This document shows, one piece after another, positions 16,952 to 24,996 of a stretch of 64,000 bases of DNA (its first letter is position 1; each line of letters starts with the position of its first letter). The stretch spans positions 124,001 to 188,000 of the forward strand of contig NZ_CP028037.1 in the NCBI RefSeq assembly GCF_005491205.1, given 5' to 3'. Both the position numbers and the translations under genes were made by a program. The stretch comes from Nissabacter sp. SGAir0207 (GTDB lineage Bacteria > Pseudomonadota > Gammaproteobacteria > Enterobacterales > Enterobacteriaceae). The notes beneath the pieces were generated by a model. It made no database searches. It was given only the letters and a program-made list of their open reading frames with translations, and was not told where the DNA came from.

Positions 16952-18046
16952 ATGGATTTGAACAGTGATTTTGTTAATGAGCGGGTGGGCCGACACGTTC
17001 TGGAGTATATGGAACAGTTGCAGGCGATCCCGCTGGCGCAGCTGGACAATGTGGACGAGGAGGGCACGGTCGAGGAGATCATGCGTATCTGGATCCGGCT
17101 GTCATTAATGATAACCCGCCGTCGGCCCGAGATTGCCATCTCCTCCCTGCTGAACCACGTGCTGCCCGGCATCGGGACACTGCAACTGAAAAAGCTGACG
17201 CGCTTGCGCCTTAACCGGCTGTTCAACCTGCTGCTGGCCGAAGGCAAAATCTCTGAGGCCAAGCGGGTGTTCGCGCTGTGTAAACAGTTCCTCGGCTGGG
17301 CGGAGACGCAGGGCTATCTGGATCACTCGCCGTTGGGGGCGATGAAACGTCGCGATGTCGGCGGCCGCAACAATCCGCCGCGTGAACGTACCTTGACCGA
17401 CGCAGAGATCTGGGTGTTCTGGCATGGGCTGGACATGTGGGATCTGTCGGAGCAGTGCCGCTGGGCATTGCGCCTCTGCCTGCTCTCGGCGCGACGGCCG
17501 GACGAGGTGGTGCGCGCGCGGCGCAGTGAATTTGATCTGGAGGCGGGCATCTGGCGGCAGGGGAAACGCAATAAATCCCAGCGCGATCATACGCTGCCCA
17601 TCAGCCCACTGATGCGCCAGTGCATTGAGGCGCTCGACCGCGCTAACCCCGGCAGTCCCTGGCTGGCGCCCTCGCCACTCAACCCGGAGTTGCCGTTGTC
17701 GAAAGGGGCGATCACCCAATCCTTGCGTCGGCTGGTGCGGGCAGAGCGGGGGCTAGGTCTGGAGGCGTTCACCACCCGTGACTTGCGGCGTACCGCGCGG
17801 TCGAAGTTATCGGCACTGGGCGTGCCGAATGACGTGGCGCGCAAAATCATGAACCATGCGCTGGAAGGCATAGATAAAGTGTATGACACCCATGATTATC
17901 TGGAGCAGATGCAAAAAGCGCTCGGGCGGCTCTCCGACAATATGCAGGAAATAATCCAGGCAGAAAGTTACCTGACCTTGCCACATCATTATGGCGGCAT
18001 CCGTTTGGTGCTTCCTACAGATGCGATGCTCTATATGGGGGCGTGA
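16952..18046 (+). CDS. Tyrosine recombinase/integrase of the P4-like group
   Basis: 364 residues. The catalytic half has the first Arg in LLSARRPDEV, a Lys/His strand around KRNKSQRDHTLPIS, box II as FTTRDLRRT, and the end motif NHALEGIDKVYDTHDYL with the Tyr nucleophile in VYD. In box II the usual first His is Arg (RDLR instead of HDLR), a variant I recall in related integrases. The N-terminal arm-binding domain of typical P4 integrases (about 400 aa) is not recognisable, so the protein may be shortened or specialised. No tRNA gene or attachment repeat is seen beside it. Two small unknown genes follow, perhaps a reduced island. Confidence 0.8.
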   Translation: MDLNSDFVNERVGRHVLEYMEQLQAIPLAQLDNVDEEGTVEEIMRIWIRLSLMITRRRPEIAISSLLNHVLPGIGTLQLKKLTRLRLNRLFNLLLAEGKISEAKRVFALCKQFLGWAETQGYLDHSPLGAMKRRDVGGRNNPPRERTLTDAEIWVFWHGLDMWDLSEQCRWALRLCLLSARRPDEVVRARRSEFDLEAGIWRQGKRNKSQRDHTLPISPLMRQCIEALDRANPGSPWLAPSPLNPELPLSKGAITQSLRRLVRAERGLGLEAFTTRDLRRTARSKLSALGVPNDVARKIMNHALEGIDKVYDTHDYLEQMQKALGRLSDNMQEIIQAESYLTLPHHYGGIRLVLPTDAMLYMGA

Positions 18047-18291
18047 CGCTGTCACCCCCTTGGGCGCGGTAATATCTCATTTAGATGGAAGATGTGGTAA
18101 ATCGGTTTTGTGGGAAAAATCTAAATAGTGCTTAATTACTAACTGCTTGAAGAAGAGGGATCTTCTCTGGTGGTTGAAATTAATTTGTCATCGAAGTGTC
18201 AAACCATTCATTTAATAGCTACCAAAAATGGCTAAATGCACCATACTAACATTGATGTGCCCCTCTACAGCTAGTGGATAAAGGAACTGTT

Positions 18292-18591
18292 ATGAAGCTA
18301 TTAACTAATATAGTGGAGTATCGCACATGGCTTTTTGATGAGTACCTTTTATTCCCGGGATCAGGAATAAACCCTCTGATGAATAATGAAGAAGTGGAGG
18401 AGTTGCTGTTCCAGAACAGGCCGAAGTTTTTTCCGTGTATTGCCTATGTGACTCCCTCAGAAAGCCATCCAGGTACGACCGAAGTGAAGTATATCAGCAA
18501 ACAGCAGGTTGAACATTGGGCGGGCATTATGGGTAAACTCCCTGCACGTAATAATGACGACGATCTTTTCAATCAGGATGGCTGGCGGTAG
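18292..18591 (+). CDS. Small protein of unknown function (99 aa)
   Basis: ATG 18292 is chosen because AAAGGA lies eight bases upstream; the in-frame GTG at 18274 precedes that binding site. The product starts MKLLTNIVEYRTWLFDEYLL and includes NRPKFFPCIAYV and an acidic C-terminus (NNDDDLFNQD). No signal peptide or helix spanning the membrane. I do not recognise a family. It follows the recombinase on the same strand after 245 bases and is followed by a hairpin (18604-18627). Confidence 0.6.
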   Translation: MKLLTNIVEYRTWLFDEYLLFPGSGINPLMNNEEVEELLFQNRPKFFPCIAYVTPSESHPGTTEVKYISKQQVEHWAGIMGKLPARNNDDDLFNQDGWR

Positions 18592-18603
18592 GCCAGGCGG
18601 CCG

Positions 18604-18627
18604 ATCAACCTAGGATAGGCGGTTGAT
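18604..18627 (+). terminator. Possible terminator after the 99-aa gene
   Basis: ATCAACC and GGTTGAT pair around a 10-base loop, followed by TTATA. A second inverted repeat (TGCTGATTG 18641-18649, CAATCAGCA 18663-18671) follows and may serve the opposite strand. Confidence 0.4.
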
Positions 18628-18695
18628 TTATAGGAGTATATGCTGATTGCGCCCGGAGAGGACAATCAGCATCAGCCCCCGGTTTTTCCCCATTG

Positions 18696-18956
18696 TTAGC
18701 TGGCCCGGTCGCTGTTGGCGGCACTCCACACCTCGCCGGTAATATCCTGCTGACCCATTTTCTCCCGGTAGGCGGTCATATTAATAATGGCAATGTCCAA
18801 TGCAGCAAGTAACTGCAACTGGTTGAGCTTAGGTGAAAAGAATACTTCTGTTCCCGCTTCACTCGACATAATCAACAACGGGACGGCATGGTGTGGCCCG
18901 GCATCATGATAAACTTGCTCGTATGTATTTTTCAGGATAGGGATTTTTCTCTTCAT
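18696..18956 (-). CDS. Small protein of unknown function (86 aa)
   Basis: ATG 18956 has AAGGA upstream on the minus strand. The product (MKRKIPILKNTYEQVYHDAG, then PLLIMSSEAGTEVFFSPK) has no membrane segment or signal peptide and a helical middle (LQLLAALDIAIINMTAY). No family recognised. It converges on the 99-aa gene. Both lie in a stretch less GC-rich than the chromosome around it, next to the recombinase, which hints at acquired DNA. Confidence 0.55.
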   Translation of the reverse strand: MKRKIPILKNTYEQVYHDAGPHHAVPLLIMSSEAGTEVFFSPKLNQLQLLAALDIAIINMTAYREKMGQQDITGEVWSAANSDRAS

Positions 18957-19261
18957 AGCTGATCCTTACTTAGCTGGCACTCTACGCGGCATTTGTATAT
19001 GAATGTAATAAAAGGATTATTCAACCAGATAATATAATCACAGCCTCGGGCTGCGGCGCGTTTTTTGCGCGTCGTATAACTATAGGCTTAAACCACCCGT
19101 GCCGAAGCGGCTTTTTCCATCTTGGGACTGCCTTCACACAAATCATTTATTCTCATTTTCACCTTTCATAATCTTTATATATCACCTCGCGCCAACCGTT
19201 GGCCCGCCGCTTTCGCCTTGCAAACCCCCTTTCCGCGCATAGACTTGGTGAAGGAGGGAAT
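18957..19261. other. Intergenic region before the oxidase genes
   Basis: 305 bases without a gene. AAGGAGG at 19251-19257 serves the oxidase ATG at 19262. An AT-rich stretch (19139-19190) is the likely promoter area. No regulator site is clear; a weak Fur-like match on the minus strand was not accepted. Confidence 0.4.
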
Positions 19262-20650
19262 ATGGATACTCAGGATTTCGTGCTGCTGGTCAGCCGTTCG
19301 CAATTTGCCTTCACCATTGGCCTGCATATCGTGCTGGCGGCGTTCGCCATTGGTTTGTCCCTGTTTTTGGTGGTGATTGAGATCCTGTGGGTACGCACCC
19401 AGCGGCCCGCCTATCTGGAGATCATGGGTTTCTGGCAGAAGATCTTTGCCCTGAACATGGGGGTAGGGGTAGTGACCGGCGTGGTGATGGAGTTCCAGTT
19501 CGGCACCCACTGGGGGCCATTCTCCGCCCGCACTGGCGCGGTGCTCGGGCCACTGATGTTTTACGAAGTGCTGGTGGCCTTCTTTATTGAGGCCGGTTTT
19601 GTCGGGTTGATGCTGTTCGGCCTGCCACGCATTGGTAAAACCTTGCACCTGATTGCCACCATCATGGTGGCGGTAGGTGCCATACTGAGCGCCTTCTGGA
19701 TTTTGGCGGCCAATGCCTGGATGCAAACGCCGGACGGCTTCCGGCTGGCGGAAAATGGCCGCTTTATCCCGACCGACTGGTGGGCGATCGTCTTCAATCC
19801 CTCTTTTCCCTATCGCTTTACGCATATGGTGCTGGCATCAGCCATCGCTACCTTTTTGGTGGTTGCCGCCTGCGCCGCCCATCGCCTGCTACGCGACAGC
19901 CGCCATCCCCATGCGCGCATTATGTATGGGGTAGGCATGGCGGCGCTGGTAGTGCTGACGCCGCTCCAGATCGTGGTGGGTGACCTGCATGGCCTGAATA
20001 CCTTGGAGCACCAGCCGCAAAAGCTGGCGGCGATGGAGGGGAGCTGGCAGCGGCCGCCACCGGGCGAGGGCGAGCCGCTGCGGCTGTTTGCACTGCCCGA
20101 TCAGGCGAGCCAGCAGAACCATGCTGAGGTGGCGATCCCGCATCTCGGCTCGCTCTATCTGCGGCACAATCTCTCCGGCACTATCGAGCCGCTCTCCGCC
20201 TTCCCGGCGGCGGATCTGCCGCCGGTTGCGCTGGTATTTTTTGCCTTTCGCATCATGGTCGGGTTGGGGCTGCTGATGGCCGTCGCCGCGCTGGCGGGCG
20301 TGGTGCAGTGGTGGCGCAAACGCCTGTTTACCAGCCGCGCCCTGTGCCGGTTGATGGTGGCACTGGGGCCAGCCGGCTTTATCGCGATGCTGGCCGGCTG
20401 GGTGGTGACCGAATCTGGCCGCCAGCCGTTTACCGTCTATGGGCTGATGCGCACCAGTGAGAGCGCCACCGTGCTCAGCCTGCCGCTCTCGCTGGCGGTC
20501 GCGGCGGCGATTGTGGTGGTCTACCTGTTGACCTTTGGCATTGGGCTGGCCCTGCTGCTGCGCCTGTTACGGCAGTCGCCCAACGCGGGGGAGACCGGGC
20601 CAGCGCCGGAAATCTGGCCGATGCTTGGCCGACAGGAGGGGCCGCCATGA
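19262..20650 (+). CDS. cioA: Cytochrome bd-type quinol oxidase subunit I (CioA/CydA-like)
   Basis: 462 residues from ATG 19262, with AGGAGG seven bases upstream; the longer frame to 19199 is not needed. About nine helices. Conserved parts are the heme b595 His region (SRSQFAFTIGLHIVLAAFAI), FQFGTHWGPFSARTG, the heme b558 His near RFTHMVLASA and GWVVTESGRQPFTVYGLMRT. The loop between helices 6 and 7 is short, as in the cyanide-insensitive (Cio) branch and unlike CydA with its long Q-loop. It reduces O2 with quinol in the inner membrane. Overlaps cioB by 4 bp (ATGA). Confidence 0.88.
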   Translation: MDTQDFVLLVSRSQFAFTIGLHIVLAAFAIGLSLFLVVIEILWVRTQRPAYLEIMGFWQKIFALNMGVGVVTGVVMEFQFGTHWGPFSARTGAVLGPLMFYEVLVAFFIEAGFVGLMLFGLPRIGKTLHLIATIMVAVGAILSAFWILAANAWMQTPDGFRLAENGRFIPTDWWAIVFNPSFPYRFTHMVLASAIATFLVVAACAAHRLLRDSRHPHARIMYGVGMAALVVLTPLQIVVGDLHGLNTLEHQPQKLAAMEGSWQRPPPGEGEPLRLFALPDQASQQNHAEVAIPHLGSLYLRHNLSGTIEPLSAFPAADLPPVALVFFAFRIMVGLGLLMAVAALAGVVQWWRKRLFTSRALCRLMVALGPAGFIAMLAGWVVTESGRQPFTVYGLMRTSESATVLSLPLSLAVAAAIVVVYLLTFGIGLALLLRLLRQSPNAGETGPAPEIWPMLGRQEGPP

Positions 20651-21642
20651 CCGGCGAACTGCTGCCGCTGCTGGCGGCGACCACGCTGGCCTTCTCCCTG
20701 CTGGCCTATATCCTGCTGGACGGCACCGATCTGGGGGTAGGCATCTGGCTTGGCCTGACGCGCCAACCCGCCGATCGCCATCGGGTGGTGCTCTCAATCC
20801 TGCCGATCTGGGACGCCAATGAAACCTGGCTGGTGCTGCTGTTGGGCGGGATGCTGGCGCTGTTTCCCGAGGCCTACAGCACTTTTTTGAGCACCATGCT
20901 GGTGCCGGTGGTGGTCATGCTGCTGGCGCTGGTGTTGCGCGGCGCAGCGATTGAGTTTCGCCACGGCGCCCGCTCGCCCGGCTGGTGTGACGCGGCGGTG
21001 TTCATCGGCTCCCTGCTGGCGTCACTGTTTCAGGGCATCCTGTTTGGCTGCTTTATCCAGGGAGTGCCAGTGCCGCCCGCCGCACCAGAAGCGCTGCTCT
21101 GGTGTACGCCCTTTACGCTCTTTTGTGGGCTGGTGATCACTGTGCTCTATCTGGTATTGGGTGCTGGCTGGCTCCAGTGGCGGATGGCTGGCCCCTTCAG
21201 CGAACACTTTCGCCGCATGATGGGGTGGGGTGGCGTGGGCACCCTGCTGCTGTTTATGGGGCTGATGATCTGGCTGGTGCACCTGAATGAGCACAACCGG
21301 GCGCGTTGGCAGGATGGCGCGCTGATCGCGCTCTTTGCCGCCGTGCTGGCGATGCTGGTGGCGCTGTTCTATCTGACGCTTGCCCGCCGTTACGCCCTGA
21401 CGGCGCTGATGCTGCTGCTGGCTGCCACCGGGCTGGGCTTTCTGGCGATTGGCCTTACCCTGTTCCCACAGGTATTACCGCCTCAGCTCACCCTCTACAA
21501 CAGCGCCTCGCCGCCGGCCAGCCAAGGCTTTGTGTTGGCCGGTTTCGCGATGGTGATCCCCTTCACACTGTTTTATAACACCTATGTCTTCTGGGTATTC
21601 AAAGGGAAAATTCACCGCCAGACGGTAAGGATAAAATATTGA
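20647..21642 (+). CDS. cioB: Cytochrome bd-type quinol oxidase subunit II (CioB/CydB-like)
   Basis: 331 residues, about eight helices. Family hallmarks are LLDGTDLGVGIWLGL in the first helix, WDANETWLVLLLGGML, and AFPEAYST-like FPEAYSTFLSTM. CydB-family proteins pair with subunit I to form the oxidase. ATG 20647 overlaps the cioA stop. The C-terminus has TLFYNTYVFWVFKGKI, typical of the family. A 48-codon gene follows after 97 bases on the same strand. Confidence 0.88.
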   Translation: MTGELLPLLAATTLAFSLLAYILLDGTDLGVGIWLGLTRQPADRHRVVLSILPIWDANETWLVLLLGGMLALFPEAYSTFLSTMLVPVVVMLLALVLRGAAIEFRHGARSPGWCDAAVFIGSLLASLFQGILFGCFIQGVPVPPAAPEALLWCTPFTLFCGLVITVLYLVLGAGWLQWRMAGPFSEHFRRMMGWGGVGTLLLFMGLMIWLVHLNEHNRARWQDGALIALFAAVLAMLVALFYLTLARRYALTALMLLLAATGLGFLAIGLTLFPQVLPPQLTLYNSASPPASQGFVLAGFAMVIPFTLFYNTYVFWVFKGKIHRQTVRIKY

Positions 21643-21739
21643 TCCCCGCCGGATGCTGATCTATACCTCTAATATCAACCTCCAGATCTCTCCATGCCAA
21701 AACGTGCATGTAATTACACTGGTAAAAAAGGAAGATATT

Positions 21740-21886
21740 ATGAAAGACAGCGAGTTACCCGGCGAAATACAGAACGATCCAGGCCCGGATGAGCCAGATG
21801 GTAAAACCCAACTCACCATTGCCTATACGGCTTGGGCAATATTTATGTTAGTCATTGGTACCTATGTCACCGTGTTTTGGCGCTGA
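21740..21886 (+). CDS. Small single-helix protein, candidate third oxidase subunit
   Basis: 48 residues from ATG 21740, with AAAAAGGAAG upstream. The first half is acidic and Pro-rich, the second half is one membrane helix (about 27-47, AYTAWAIFMLVIGTYVTVFW). Small one-helix subunits (CydX and relatives) stabilise bd oxidases, but CydX has its helix at the N-terminus. This protein has it at the C-terminus, so it is a different type or an analogue. Its position right after cioAB is the main argument. The longer frame starting at 21653 has no binding site. Confidence 0.6.
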   Translation: MKDSELPGEIQNDPGPDEPDGKTQLTIAYTAWAIFMLVIGTYVTVFWR

Positions 21887-22301
21887 TAGATGTGCGTCAT
21901 GTAAAATAACTGCCCGTTGTGTATCAGAATGATGCCATCGGGCTGGGTATCTCTATTTTAGTCGTTTAGGAATGCTCCCAAAACGCTATTTTACAGCCAG
22001 TTCTCCCTGTTCAGATTTCTGCTTTTTTTGTCCATTTTCACCCCATCAACCACCTAATCCGTCGCACCCTATAAACCGGCCGCAAGGCGCGCCAGTCCTG
22101 GTGCCATCAGGGTTTCGCCTGTTCTGGGAGGTGTCATGACAGCCCGCGCGGAATATTAATTATTTCAGCCAGTTATTAATCCCGCTTCACGAAATATCAT
22201 GGGCTTGCCCCGCCGCATGACTGGCTAAATGATCATTTGCGTCTAGACTTATTCAGGTAACGGAAAATGATGTTCTACGGTGAATGACTGGGAGATAACT
22301 T
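21887..22301. other. Intergenic region upstream of yciE-katN
   Basis: 415 bases with no credible gene. GGGAGATAACTT precedes the yciE ATG. In relatives the yci-katN genes need RpoS, so an RpoS promoter is expected here; a candidate extended -10 is CTAGACTTA around 22243-22251, which I cannot confirm. Confidence 0.4.
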
Positions 22302-22814
22302 ATGACAACGACAACGCAAGAGAATTATCTTGATTGGCTGCGTGATGCCCATGCAATGGAAGAACAAGCCGAAACCATGCTGAAAGGCATGGCAGACCGC
22401 CTGGAGCATTATCCTGACCTGAAAATGCGCATCGAGCAGCATATTAGTGAAACCAAAGAGCAGCAGCGTTTGGTTAAAAGCGTTATTGATCGTTATGACA
22501 CCTCCAATTCCACCTTCAAGGATATTGCCGGTAAAGTGACGGCCATGGGCCAGGCAATGGGCGGCATGTTCGCCAGCGATGAAGTGGTCAAGGGTAGCAT
22601 CAGCGGTTACGTGTTTGAGAACCTGGAGATCGCGTCCTATACCTCCCTGATTGCGGCAGCGAAAGTGCTGGGCGACCAAGAGGGTGAGCGCATCTTTACC
22701 CAGATTCTGGAACAGGAAAAAGAGATGGCCAAATGGGTGCTGGAACATCTGCCAGATACCACCCAGAAATTCCTGGCCCGTGCGGAAGCACCGGACACCG
22801 AAGCCAAGAAATAG
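22302..22814 (+). CDS. yciE: YciE, DUF892 ferritin-like stress protein
   Basis: 170 residues. The opening (YLDWLRDAHAMEEQAETML) and the block GSISGYVFENLEIASYTSL followed by AAAKVLGD match enterobacterial YciE closely. DUF892 proteins fold as four-helix bundles with diiron-type Glu/His positions (E17-like DAHAMEEQ, HISETKEQ, EIASY, EQEKEMA). The exact activity is unsettled. It lies 147 bases before katN on the same strand, as in the yciGFE-katN operon of Salmonella. Probably RpoS controlled by analogy. Confidence 0.88.
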   Translation: MTTTTQENYLDWLRDAHAMEEQAETMLKGMADRLEHYPDLKMRIEQHISETKEQQRLVKSVIDRYDTSNSTFKDIAGKVTAMGQAMGGMFASDEVVKGSISGYVFENLEIASYTSLIAAAKVLGDQEGERIFTQILEQEKEMAKWVLEHLPDTTQKFLARAEAPDTEAKK

Positions 22815-22961
22815 TGTTTCTCCCGATCCCGGCGCGTGCGCCGGGATATCTGCACCAATAAACCTGTTTACCGATCCCTCCCTTTTTTCAGGGCCGATGT
22901 CGCTTGCCTGATATTCCGTGGGAGAGGGTTTGCCATACCTATAAAAATGAGGAAGCAAGCA

Positions 22962-23858
22962 ATGTTTAAACGCGTAAAAGGACTGCAATATACCGTCCGC
23001 GTGGCAGCGCCCAATCCCGGCCTTGCCAACCTGATGCTCGAACAGTTCGGCGGTGCCCAGGGTGAGCTGGCGGCAGCCTGCCGCTATTTTACCCAGGGCC
23101 TTGCTGAGGACGATCCGGGCCGCAAAGATTTGCTGCTGGATATCGCCACCGAGGAGCTGAGCCACCTGGAGATTATCGGCACCATTATCGCCATGCTGAA
23201 TAAGGGCGCCAAAGGCGATCTGGCCGAGGGCACGCAGAAAGAGGCGGAGCTGTACCGCTCACTGACCGGCAATGGCAATGACAGCCATATCACCTCGCTG
23301 CTGTACGGCGGCGGCCCGGCGCTGATTAACTCGGCTGGCGTGCCGTGGACTGCGGCCTACGTGGACACCATTGGCGAGCCGACCGCTGACCTGCGTTCCA
23401 ACATCGCCGCCGAGGCGCGCGCCAAGATGGTCTATGAGCGGCTGATCAACGTCACTGACGATCCGGGCATCAAAGATGCGCTGGGCTTCCTGATGACGCG
23501 TGAGGTGGCGCACCAGCAATCCTTTGAGAAGGCACTCTATTCCATCCGCAATAACTTCCCGCCGGGCAAACTGCCGCCGATGCCGGAGTTCGCCAACACC
23601 TACTACAACATGTCAGGTGAGGAGGAGGTACGCGGCAGCTGGAACTCTGACGATAACTTCAACTACGTGCGTGAACCACAGGCGGGCGTGGATGGCGCGG
23701 ATGGCAGCGCGTCGGTTGACCTGCCCGGCGAGCAGGCCGCTGACCTGAAAGCCATGGCGATGCGCACCCAATCTGACACTTCGATTAACCCTGTTACCGG
23801 CGCGGATCTCGGCTCTGCCGGGCCGATTGAGAATGAGGCCGCCGCGCGTAAAAAATAG
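22962..23858 (+). CDS. katN: Manganese (non-heme) catalase
   Basis: 298 residues from ATG 22962, with GAGGA at 22949-22953. The longer open frame to 22836 carries no binding site. Dimanganese ligands appear as Glu in GAQGELAAACRY, EELSHLEIIGT (E and H), Glu in AEARAKMVYERL and the second EVAH in TREVAHQQSF. It breaks down H2O2 in the cytoplasm without heme. It ends the yciE-katN unit and has a strong terminator. The manganese-responsive regulator gene mntR lies 3.4 kb downstream. Confidence 0.92.
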   Translation: MFKRVKGLQYTVRVAAPNPGLANLMLEQFGGAQGELAAACRYFTQGLAEDDPGRKDLLLDIATEELSHLEIIGTIIAMLNKGAKGDLAEGTQKEAELYRSLTGNGNDSHITSLLYGGGPALINSAGVPWTAAYVDTIGEPTADLRSNIAAEARAKMVYERLINVTDDPGIKDALGFLMTREVAHQQSFEKALYSIRNNFPPGKLPPMPEFANTYYNMSGEEEVRGSWNSDDNFNYVREPQAGVDGADGSASVDLPGEQAADLKAMAMRTQSDTSINPVTGADLGSAGPIENEAAARKK

Positions 23859-23889
23859 TCTCCCCGTTTTGCCTGTTGATGGTTATTTT

Positions 23890-23919
23890 GGCCGCCCGGA
23901 GGGGGGGCCCTTTTTTTAT
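23890..23919 (+). terminator. Terminator of yciE-katN
   Basis: GGCCGCCC, loop GGA, GGGGGGGCC (one mismatch), then seven T. Confidence 0.75.
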
Positions 23920-24050
23920 TCTCCCGCCGAAATATTACAATTCTGTTAATTGCTACGTTAGGTCTACGCAAAGAGTTTAAATAATGCGCAGGCGCGTTAG
24001 GATTGCTCTTAAATAAGGGCGGAAATAACCAGCCAGAAGAGATAACGCGT

Positions 24051-24123
24051 TATAGTGGCCCGGTCAGATTTCTCTGTAACGAATTACGTTGATTGTTCAG
24101 CCCGCTTCGGCGGGCTTTTTTTT
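24051..24123 (+). ncRNA. Candidate small RNA with strong terminator
   Basis: A TATAGT -10-like box at 24051-24056 is followed about 45 bases later by a perfect terminator (GCCCGC, loop TTCG, GCGGGC, eight T; 24100-24123). katN already has its own terminator 170 bases upstream and yciF is on the other strand with its own hairpin, so this terminator serves no annotated gene. The predicted transcript is about 60 nt with an Hfq-type U tail. No convincing -35 box. Confidence 0.4.
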
Positions 24124-24140
24124 ATCCGCCAACATAGGAT

Positions 24141-24165
24141 AAAAAAAACCCCGGCAGCGCCGGGG
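24141..24165 (-). terminator. Terminator of yciF
   Basis: CCCCGGC, loop AGC, GCCGGGG with an A run before it on the plus strand, which gives eight T after the hairpin on the minus strand. Confidence 0.8.
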
Positions 24166-24193
24166 CAATAAGATCAACAACAGGAGAAACCGG

Positions 24194-24682
24194 TTATTTC
24201 TGTTCAGGCTGCTGGCTTTCAGCGATCACCGTCAACTTCTCGTCAGTGGTTTTCTCTTCTTGCAGTGTCTCTTCCAGCAGTTTGACTGCTTCGGTGTAGC
24301 CCAGTCTTTCCGCCATAGCGCGCAGGGTACCGTAGGTCGCAATCTCGTAGTGTTCCACTTTCTGGGCGGCGCCGATCAGGCCAGCATCACGCACCGGGCC
24401 TTTTTCCACGCCTTCAATGATTTCCACCGCCTCTTCCACCAGTCCCTCAAGGGCATGGCACTTCATGCGTTTGATGCGCACTTCTGGCGTGGCTTCCACC
24501 AGCCGATCCAGGCGGTCAATCTGGCCTTGGGTCTCTTCCAGGTGGGTGTTGAATGCTTCGACTAATTTTGGGTCTTCGGCTGCGCGGGCCATTTTTGGCA
24601 GTGCTCTGGTTATTTGTTTCTCTGCACTGTAAACATCCGACAAATCATGAATGAAAAGATCCTTCAGGGTCTTAATAGCCAT
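24194..24682 (-). CDS. yciF: YciF, DUF892 ferritin-like stress protein
   Basis: 162 residues matching enterobacterial YciF: TLKDLFIHDLSDVYSAEKQI, then HLEETQGQIDRLD, KRMKCHALEGL and AAQKVEHYEIATYGTL. Like YciE it is a four-helix ferritin-like protein with Glu/His metal positions. In E. coli it sits in one operon with yciE. Here it is separate and convergent, with its own terminator, and no yciG is seen, so the stress cluster has been rearranged. Tied to oxidative or osmotic stress by family. Confidence 0.9.
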   Translation of the reverse strand: MAIKTLKDLFIHDLSDVYSAEKQITRALPKMARAAEDPKLVEAFNTHLEETQGQIDRLDRLVEATPEVRIKRMKCHALEGLVEEAVEIIEGVEKGPVRDAGLIGAAQKVEHYEIATYGTLRAMAERLGYTEAVKLLEETLQEEKTTDEKLTVIAESQQPEQK

Positions 24683-24996
24683 CTGATAATCCTCTTTTAC
24701 GTTGCATGGTAGGGAAGTTCATTGAACTGCATCTGCACTCGATGCACTTTATTCATCCTCCCTTTAAGTAATAGTCGAATATGGCTGAATTACAAGGCGC
24801 GCCCCGGAAAGGCTAGCACTTTGCACTGTAAACAAATAAGACATTGAGGCAGTAAATGGCAAATGAGCGAGGGCCTGGCATCTCACGGGCGCGAATATTT
24901 TCCCTGCCATTGGAAGGATAGGGAAAATAAAAGCTGTACAGCGGGGAGGCATTGTTCAGATATTGCCCCATCCGCTTGGGATGGGGCAGGGCGGCA
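24683..24996. other. Intergenic region between yciF and the alcohol dehydrogenase
   Basis: 314 bases, no supported gene. It holds the yciF promoter and, at 24965-24987, a hairpin (GCCCCATCC / GGATGGGGC, loop GCTTG) just past the dehydrogenase stop that probably ends its transcript. Confidence 0.45.
24965..24987 (-). terminator. Terminator-like hairpin of the dehydrogenase operon
   Basis: Perfect 9-bp GC-rich stem with five-base loop, ten bases beyond the stop. Only a short AATAT follows on the minus strand, so termination may be inefficient. Confidence 0.5.

Noticed and set aside
19139..19160. Fur-box-like sequence upstream of the oxidase genes
   Set aside because: Only about half of the consensus positions match, which is expected by chance in AT-rich DNA.
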